NCBI GenBank assembly: GCA_963772675.1
Contig: CAVYYF010000005.1
Coordinates: 434,001 to 498,000 of the forward strand
Direction: 5' to 3'
From: JAKAGZ01 sp963772675
GTDB taxonomy: Bacteria > Bacteroidota > Ignavibacteria > Ignavibacteriales > Ignavibacteriaceae
Length of the DNA stretch: 64,000 bases
This document shows positions 59,974 through 64,000 of this stretch, in pieces. The translations under genes were made by a program, and so were the position numbers. Below the pieces are notes generated by a model. The model searched no databases and was not told the origin of the DNA. It saw only the letters and a program-made list of their open reading frames with translations. The stretch's first letter is position 1; every line of letters starts with the position of its first letter.

Positions 59974-60516
59974 ATGTTTATGGTTCAGGACGTTGATTTG
60001 ACTCCAAATCCGCATGCTTTAAAGTTTATTCTAAATGATAATTTGCTGAGAGTGGAAACAAGACAATTTTCAAATAAGGAAGAAGCCCAGGCAGATCCGC
60101 TTGCAAAAGGAATATTTGATATTGAAGGTGTAGCAACTGTTTTTTACATGGATAAGTTTGTCACCATTGAAAAAAAGAAAGAAGCAAACTGGGGACAAAT
60201 TCAAAGACCGTTTATAGATTTTCTAAAAACATTCGATAAAAATTTAATTCCGGAAGAAAAAGGTGTTAAACCTCTTGATGAAAATGCCGGCGAATTAATG
60301 ATAAAGATAAACGACATTCTCGATCAAAAGGTAAGACCGGCATTAGCTGGTGACGGCGGAGGTTTACAGGTGCTTGGAGTTGAAGGATTTAAAGTAAAAA
60401 TACGTTACCAGGGAGCCTGTGGTACCTGTCCGACGGCAATAAGTGGAACTTTAATGGCAATTGAGAATCTGCTGAAAAGAGATATAAATCCGGCTCTGGA
60501 AGTTGAAAGCGCATAA
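59974..60516 (+). CDS. NifU/NfuA-like iron-sulfur carrier protein
   Basis: 180 residues. N-terminal Nfu_N scaffold domain (TPNPHALKFILNDNLLRVE; AKGIFDIEGVATVFYMDKFV) and C-terminal NifU domain with RPALAGDGGGLQVLGVEG and the cluster-binding CGTCPTAISGTLMAIENLL (Cys-x2-Cys). It carries and delivers [4Fe-4S] clusters to apo-proteins, such as the two radical SAM enzymes in this window. AAGGAG precedes ATG 59974. Followed by a strong terminator. Confidence 0.93.
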   Translation: MFMVQDVDLTPNPHALKFILNDNLLRVETRQFSNKEEAQADPLAKGIFDIEGVATVFYMDKFVTIEKKKEANWGQIQRPFIDFLKTFDKNLIPEEKGVKPLDENAGELMIKINDILDQKVRPALAGDGGGLQVLGVEGFKVKIRYQGACGTCPTAISGTLMAIENLLKRDINPALEVESA

Positions 60517-60536
60517 GCAATTTTTTTTGATGATTC

Positions 60537-60571
60537 AGGGAAGAAAGTGCTTTTAATTTCTTCCCTTTTTT
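60537..60571 (+). terminator. Intrinsic terminator after the nfu-like gene
   Basis: A perfect 10-base stem AGGGAAGAAA (60537-60546) / TTTCTTCCCT (60557-60566), 10-base loop, followed directly by a run of Ts. It lies 20 bases after the stop codon. Confidence 0.92.
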
Positions 60572-60626
60572 TATGTTGTTTTTTTATAAATTGTTAGCAA
60601 ATAAAATATCCTGTAGATTTAATTAA

Positions 60627-61136
60627 ATGGAAAGAAGTGAAAATTTATATTATGCTTCTGTAACAATATCCGGGATAAAGTTCGATATCTTTTCTACCAG
60701 AAAGGGGATAAGAAAAATACTTCTCAATAAAAAATCTTCGCAGATCAATTCCATGGAAGCAACAAAGCTTTACGCGGATGACCCTTTTATGTTCAGTGTT
60801 TTTACTCAATTGAAGGAATATTTTAGTCTGAAGAGAAAAAAATTTTATGTACCGCTTGATATTGAAGGAACGGAATTTCAGACGAAAGTATGGAATGAAT
60901 TAAAAAAGATTCCTTACGGCAAAACAGCTTCATATAAAGATATTGCCATTGCTATTGGAAATGTAAAGGCAGTACGAGCCATTGGAATGGCAAATGGTTC
61001 AAACCCTGTTCCTGTTATCATTCCCTGCCACCGTGTTATTGAATCTTCCGGAAAACTTGGAGGTTATTCTGCTGGGTCAGGAATTAAAGAAAAACTTCTT
61101 GAGCTGGAAGGAAGCTTGAGTATGGAATTGTTTTAA
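60627..61136 (+). CDS. ogt: Methylated-DNA-[protein]-cysteine S-methyltransferase
   Basis: 169-residue suicide repair protein that removes O6-alkyl groups from guanine. The acceptor Cys is in VPVIIPCHRVIESSGKLGGY; the helix-turn-helix has IPYGKTASYKDIAIAIGNVK and VRAIGMANGSNPVP. The N-terminal domain is the short Ogt type without the Ada zinc module. It stands alone with its own upstream region after a terminator. Confidence 0.95.
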   Translation: MERSENLYYASVTISGIKFDIFSTRKGIRKILLNKKSSQINSMEATKLYADDPFMFSVFTQLKEYFSLKRKKFYVPLDIEGTEFQTKVWNELKKIPYGKTASYKDIAIAIGNVKAVRAIGMANGSNPVPVIIPCHRVIESSGKLGGYSAGSGIKEKLLELEGSLSMELF

Positions 61137-61190
61137 TATTATAAATGGGACTCACTTTCAAAGCAAGTCCCAATTGTAATTTTGATAGTA

Positions 61191-62588
61191 TCAAGCAACC
61201 ATTTCAGAATCTTCTTCAATCTCTACTCCTGATTCTTCTTCAATATTATTTCCAAAGAAGATCTGGCCGTTCCGGTTTGCTAAAATTTCATTTAATTCAT
61301 CCTGGAAGAAAAACCTGTCTTTTCCGAATGCAGGACGGAGTTGATCGTACCAGGTTGCTTTTGGATCAAACTTTGCGAAGAAAGGTCTCTTGCACCATTC
61401 GGGGTTCCTTGCCTGCAAAAGTGTAAGTACAAAAACTTTTTCTCCTCTTATATCTGCAATTCCTTCAATTGCAACTTTCCCCGGTAGTGCAGACATTGAG
61501 GGACCTCTTACAGTTCTGCTGAGGCCGGAAACTTGTTTGTATGCTTCTCTGTAGATTTCATAAGCACGTATAAGAGGAATTTCAAAATAATTTTTTGCAC
61601 CTGTGTTTCTTTCAACAAAGAAGTAATAAGGAATGCAGCCGATCTTAACTTGATCTTTCCACATTTTTGCCCAAACATCAGGATCGTCATTAATGTGTTT
61701 TATTAAGGGTGACTGGGTTCTTATTTGTGCGCCTGTGCTTCTAATCCTTCGAATGGCTTCTTGTGATACTTCGGTTGATAATTCTTTCCAGTGATTATAG
61801 TGACCCATTATTGCAAGATGTTTTCCCGCATTAACTATTTCCTCAAATAATTGTAATATGCCATCAGCATCGTGATCGGTGACATATTTATAGGGCCAGT
61901 AAGCTACAGACTTCGTTCCAATCCTGATACTCTGAATGTGATTAAATTCCGGTGCAAGCAACGGTTCAATATATATTTTTAATTTTTTCAGACTCATTAT
62001 CATTGGATCGCCGCCTGTAAGCAGAATATCCGTTATCTCTTTATGATTCCTTAAATAATCCTGAAACCTGTTGGATTCATCAGTTGCAAACCTCAGATCA
62101 TTCATACCAACGAACTGTGCCCATCGGAAACAGAAAGTGCAGTATGAGTGACAGGTCTGACCGCTCGAAGGAAAGATCAGCGTAGTCTCCCTGTACTTGT
62201 GTTGAACTCCGGGAACAGGAAAGCCTTCCATAGATGGTACGTTTGCTGTCATCTGGCCTGCGGGATGAGGATTAAGTTCAAATCGGATATCATTCGATAA
62301 GTTTGTTACTTCTTCTGTTGAGGCACCGCTTTTTATCAGCGCTGCCATCCTTTCAAATTGGTCATCTGTCAGCATTTCTTTCTGCATAAAAGTAAGCTGA
62401 AAGATCGGATCGTCAGGGATATTTTCCCAGTCGATAATTTGTTCGACAACATAATTATTTGCCCTGAATGGTAAAACATTGGATACTACTTTAATTGCAA
62501 ACCTCTGCTCATCAGTCAAATGCTGTAGCTGAGGGATGTTGTCGATATCCTTTAACCCATAAAACTTCATTTTTTTGGGAGCTATCAT
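61191..62588 (-). CDS. KamA-family radical SAM protein of unknown specificity
   Basis: 465 residues. The cluster motif is CHSYCTFCFRWAQFVG (Cys-x3-Cys-x2-Cys) at about residue 155; ILLTGGDPMIMSLKKLKIYI is the SAM-binding Gly-Gly-Asp-Pro, and IRIGTKSVAYWPYKYV and IRTQSPLIKHINDDPDVWAK follow the lysine-aminomutase fold. It lacks the PGGGGK PLP-lysine motif; the corresponding region reads RGPSMSALPGKVAIEG, with a Lys in ALPGK. It is longer than the operon kamA at 24461 and belongs to a different subgroup. The start ATG at 62588 is nine bases after AGGAGG; the upstream GTG at 62597 touches that sequence and is unlikely. An acidic tail ends the protein. Confidence 0.82.
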   Translation of the reverse strand: MIAPKKMKFYGLKDIDNIPQLQHLTDEQRFAIKVVSNVLPFRANNYVVEQIIDWENIPDDPIFQLTFMQKEMLTDDQFERMAALIKSGASTEEVTNLSNDIRFELNPHPAGQMTANVPSMEGFPVPGVQHKYRETTLIFPSSGQTCHSYCTFCFRWAQFVGMNDLRFATDESNRFQDYLRNHKEITDILLTGGDPMIMSLKKLKIYIEPLLAPEFNHIQSIRIGTKSVAYWPYKYVTDHDADGILQLFEEIVNAGKHLAIMGHYNHWKELSTEVSQEAIRRIRSTGAQIRTQSPLIKHINDDPDVWAKMWKDQVKIGCIPYYFFVERNTGAKNYFEIPLIRAYEIYREAYKQVSGLSRTVRGPSMSALPGKVAIEGIADIRGEKVFVLTLLQARNPEWCKRPFFAKFDPKATWYDQLRPAFGKDRFFFQDELNEILANRNGQIFFGNNIEEESGVEIEEDSEMVA

Positions 62589-62597
62589 GATTAACAC

Positions 62598-62603
62598 CCT
62601 CCT
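62598..62603 (-). promoter_or_regulatory. Ribosome-binding site deciding the start of the second KamA-family gene
   Basis: AGGAGG on the minus strand, nine bases ahead of ATG 62588 and directly against GTG 62597. The spacing chooses the ATG. Confidence 0.75.
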
Positions 62604-62827
62604 TCTTGTGAGTAAGTCTAACTGCTGTATTTTAGAATTTTCTTATTTAAGTCAGAATGCAAGCTTGGCGAAACCTACATCATTAAAAGGAAAACCGGAC
62701 TTCGGCCTTCGGGTTGAGTTATGTAGCAGTAGAATCCAATATAAGAATTTTTACAACTTAGTCAAGTGAAAGAATTTAGGAGAAGTTTTTAAGTGCTGAA
62801 TTTGATCTGTTTTGAAAGGAAATATCG

Positions 62828-62851
62828 AAAAAAAAGCGGCTATGGGCCGCT
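62828..62851 (-). terminator. Intrinsic terminator of the small basic protein gene
   Basis: On the minus strand AGCGGC, a 5-base loop, GCCGCT, then seven or more Ts (A-run 62828-62834 on the plus strand). It lies 12 bases past the stop at 62864. Confidence 0.88.
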
Positions 62852-62863
62852 CCATTTTCCGAA

Positions 62864-63028
62864 TTATTTTAAATCGCCAACTTTACTAATATCGGCTATT
62901 TTTACAAATTTTTCGTTGAATTTGTAAGTTCCTTTAGCTGTCTTAACACTTTTTATCAGTTTCACACTGATTCCGCTAGCTTTTACTTTTGCTTTAGATT
63001 TATCAGCAAAAGATTGTTGTTTAGCCAT
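62864..63028 (-). CDS. Small basic conserved-looking protein
   Basis: 54 residues from ATG 63028 (AGGAGAT seven to eight bases upstream): MAKQQSFADKSKAKVKASG, then ISVKLIKSVKTAKGTYKFNE and KFVKIADISKVGDLK. Rich in Lys, with a beta-type centre (the KGTYKFNEKFVKI stretch). The pattern and size recall small ribosome- or nucleic-acid-associated proteins such as DUF4295, but the match is not good enough to name it. A clean ribosome-binding site and a perfect terminator show it is a real, separately transcribed gene. Confidence 0.75.
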   Translation of the reverse strand: MAKQQSFADKSKAKVKASGISVKLIKSVKTAKGTYKFNEKFVKIADISKVGDLK

Positions 63029-63108
63029 TTTTGATATCTCCTGTCAATTTTGGCTCCAAATATAGGGAAGAATAGATATAAATAAAAGAAAGAATTTTTC
63101 GTACTGCT

Positions 63109-63573
63109 TCAGGTAATTTCGGCAAAAACGGCTTCCGTAATATTTTGCAGATCCGATGGTGAAATATAAACCTGTGTTCCGCGTACGCCAGCGCTAACAT
63201 AGATCTTTTCAAAAAGCTGCGCCGTTTCATCTATATAAGTAGGATATTTTTTCTTCATTCCTATTGGCGAACAACCCCCGCGCACGTAGCCCGTGGCCGG
63301 AAAAAGATCTTTTAATTTTAACATTTCAATTTTCTTGTTTCCACTAGATGATGCGGCTTTTTTCAAATTTAATTCTGATGTAACAGGAATGCAAAAAACA
63401 TTTAAGTTGTTTTTATCACCGACTGCAACGAGAGTTTTAAAAACTGAATCGGGATCAGCACCTATTTTGTTTGCAACAGTTATTCCACTAAGGTCTTCAT
63501 CTACTTCATAATCGTAAGTGGTGTGCGGGATTTTGCTTGCTTCCAGAATTCTTATTGCGTTAGTTTTTGACAT
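63109..63573 (-). CDS. ybaK: YbaK/EbsC-family aminoacyl-tRNA deacylase
   Basis: 154 residues; hydrolyses mischarged Cys-tRNA(Pro) or a related aminoacyl-tRNA. The catalytic Lys is in GADPDSVFKTLVAVGD (about residues 38-53). FCIPVTSELNLKKAASSSGN and GYVRGGCSPIGMKKKYPTYI are the family signature, and GVRGTQVYISPSDLQNIT closes it. The start ATG at 63573 lies 25 bases past the end of the upstream ABC transporter gene. Confidence 0.92.
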   Translation of the reverse strand: MSKTNAIRILEASKIPHTTYDYEVDEDLSGITVANKIGADPDSVFKTLVAVGDKNNLNVFCIPVTSELNLKKAASSSGNKKIEMLKLKDLFPATGYVRGGCSPIGMKKKYPTYIDETAQLFEKIYVSAGVRGTQVYISPSDLQNITEAVFAEIT

Positions 63574-63598
63574 TCTACTGCTAATGTTCGCCGGGTGA

Positions 63599-64000
63599 TT
63601 ATTCAGTAAGGTTTGTTTTGAATTTCAGATCTTCATATTTCAAATTATAATTTTCACACTTTAGCAGAAATTTTGTGTAGTCATTTTTAGGCGAATTAAA
63701 TATTTCTTCTGTGCTGCCGCTTTCAACTATTTCACCATTGTACATTACAAAAATTCTGTTTGCAAACTTTCTCAGTATTTTCAAATTGTGTGCTACGCAG
63801 ATCATAGTAAGGTTAAACTCTTCGTTTATCTTTTTAAAGAAATTTAAAAGATTGAGTTGTGACTCAACATCCTGCGCTGAAAAAGGTTCGTCCAGTATTA
63901 ACAGTTCAGGTTTTGCAGCAAGAATTCTTGATAGAGCTGCGCGTTGTTGTTCGCCGCCGCTAAGTTCAAATCCTTTTCGTTTCCTGAGTTCATCTGTAAA
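63599..64000 (-). CDS. ABC transporter ATP-binding protein, C-terminal part (runs off the window)
   Basis: The reading is open from the window edge. The ABC signature FELSGGEQQRAALSRILAAK, Walker B ELLILDEPFSAQD and the switch His in MICVAHNLKILRKFAN are present, followed by FVMYNGEIVESGSTEEIFNS, the usual end of an oligopeptide/nickel-type (Opp/Dpp) or similar importer ATPase. A Glu-rich C-terminal extension of about 25 residues follows. The N-terminal half with Walker A lies outside, so the substrate cannot be guessed. Confidence 0.9.
   Translation of the reverse strand, partial: FTDELRKRKGFELSGGEQQRAALSRILAAKPELLILDEPFSAQDVESQLNLLNFFKKINEEFNLTMICVAHNLKILRKFANRIFVMYNGEIVESGSTEEIFNSPKNDYTKFLLKCENYNLKYEDLKFKTNLTE

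Noticed and set aside
61146..61172. Hairpin TGGGACT/AGTCCCA between ogt and the second KamA-family gene
   Set aside because: Seven-base stem with a 13-base loop and no T-run on either side; could be a weak convergent terminator but is not strong enough to list.
1..64000. CRISPR arrays, tRNA or rRNA genes, insertion sequences and prophage
   Set aside because: No regularly spaced repeats, cloverleaf candidates, transposase or phage structural genes were seen on either strand.

Overview
The window is AT-rich, gene-dense, chromosomal DNA from a Gram-negative bacterium. It has lipid A genes (lpxB, lpxK), lipoproteins, outer-membrane proteins and an RND efflux system. A large secreted beta-propeller protein ends in a type IX secretion sorting domain that begins NYPNPFNPSTKI. 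That tail, an HYC_CC_PP protein beside a Cus efflux operon and the overall gene families point to the Ignavibacteria (Bacteroidota/Chlorobiota group). This taxonomic call is inference. Apart from one possible REP-like palindrome (59864-59893), I see no phage, IS, CRISPR or rRNA/tRNA genes.

Layout: 1-6.0 kb (-) is a heavy-metal efflux operon (HYC_CC_PP protein, CusC-, CusB- and CusA-like). 6.2-11.5 kb holds a TPR protein, a YeiH-family transporter, a lipoprotein and the Asp-box/T9SS protein. 11.5-22.2 kb is a surface polysaccharide cluster built around a divergent promoter region: sugar-phosphate transferase, GT4 and GT9 leftward; GT2, flippase, methyltransferase, GT9 and GT2 rightward, followed by NAD kinase and a thioredoxin-like protein. 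22.5-24.4 kb has two envelope proteins. 24.4-28.2 kb (-) is a tight four-gene operon of two D-Ala-D-Ala-ligase-like ATP-grasp enzymes, a GNAT acetyltransferase and a lysine 2,3-aminomutase-like radical SAM enzyme. I regard it as the most interesting system here: a candidate pathway for an acetylated and/or peptide-linked beta-amino acid. 28.5-34.9 kb has recG, a GNAT, dgt, a large conserved protein of unknown function and a glyoxalase-fold remnant.

34.9-52.8 kb is almost all leftward housekeeping: tpiA, a GH2-like protein fused to a membrane domain, smc, a HAD phosphatase, an isoprenylcysteine-methyltransferase-like protein, lpxB, an acyltransferase, lpxK, ppdK, queA, ispD, plsY and gpsA. 52.9-61.1 kb is mainly rightward: an MFS transporter, queC, queF, glnD, murI, then nfu and ogt; ansA (-) lies between murI and nfu. 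61.2-64 kb (-) has a second, divergent KamA-family protein, a small basic protein, a YbaK-family deacylase and the end of an ABC ATPase.

An overriding feature is single-base frame breaks in about 17 genes, including genes that are normally essential (smc, murI). In each case the family-conserved reading continues in another frame, and many breaks sit in short homopolymers. They fall at 0-9, 18-23 and 47-60 kb, while roughly 28-45 kb is clean. I read them as sequence or assembly errors rather than gene decay, and I annotate each such gene as one locus.
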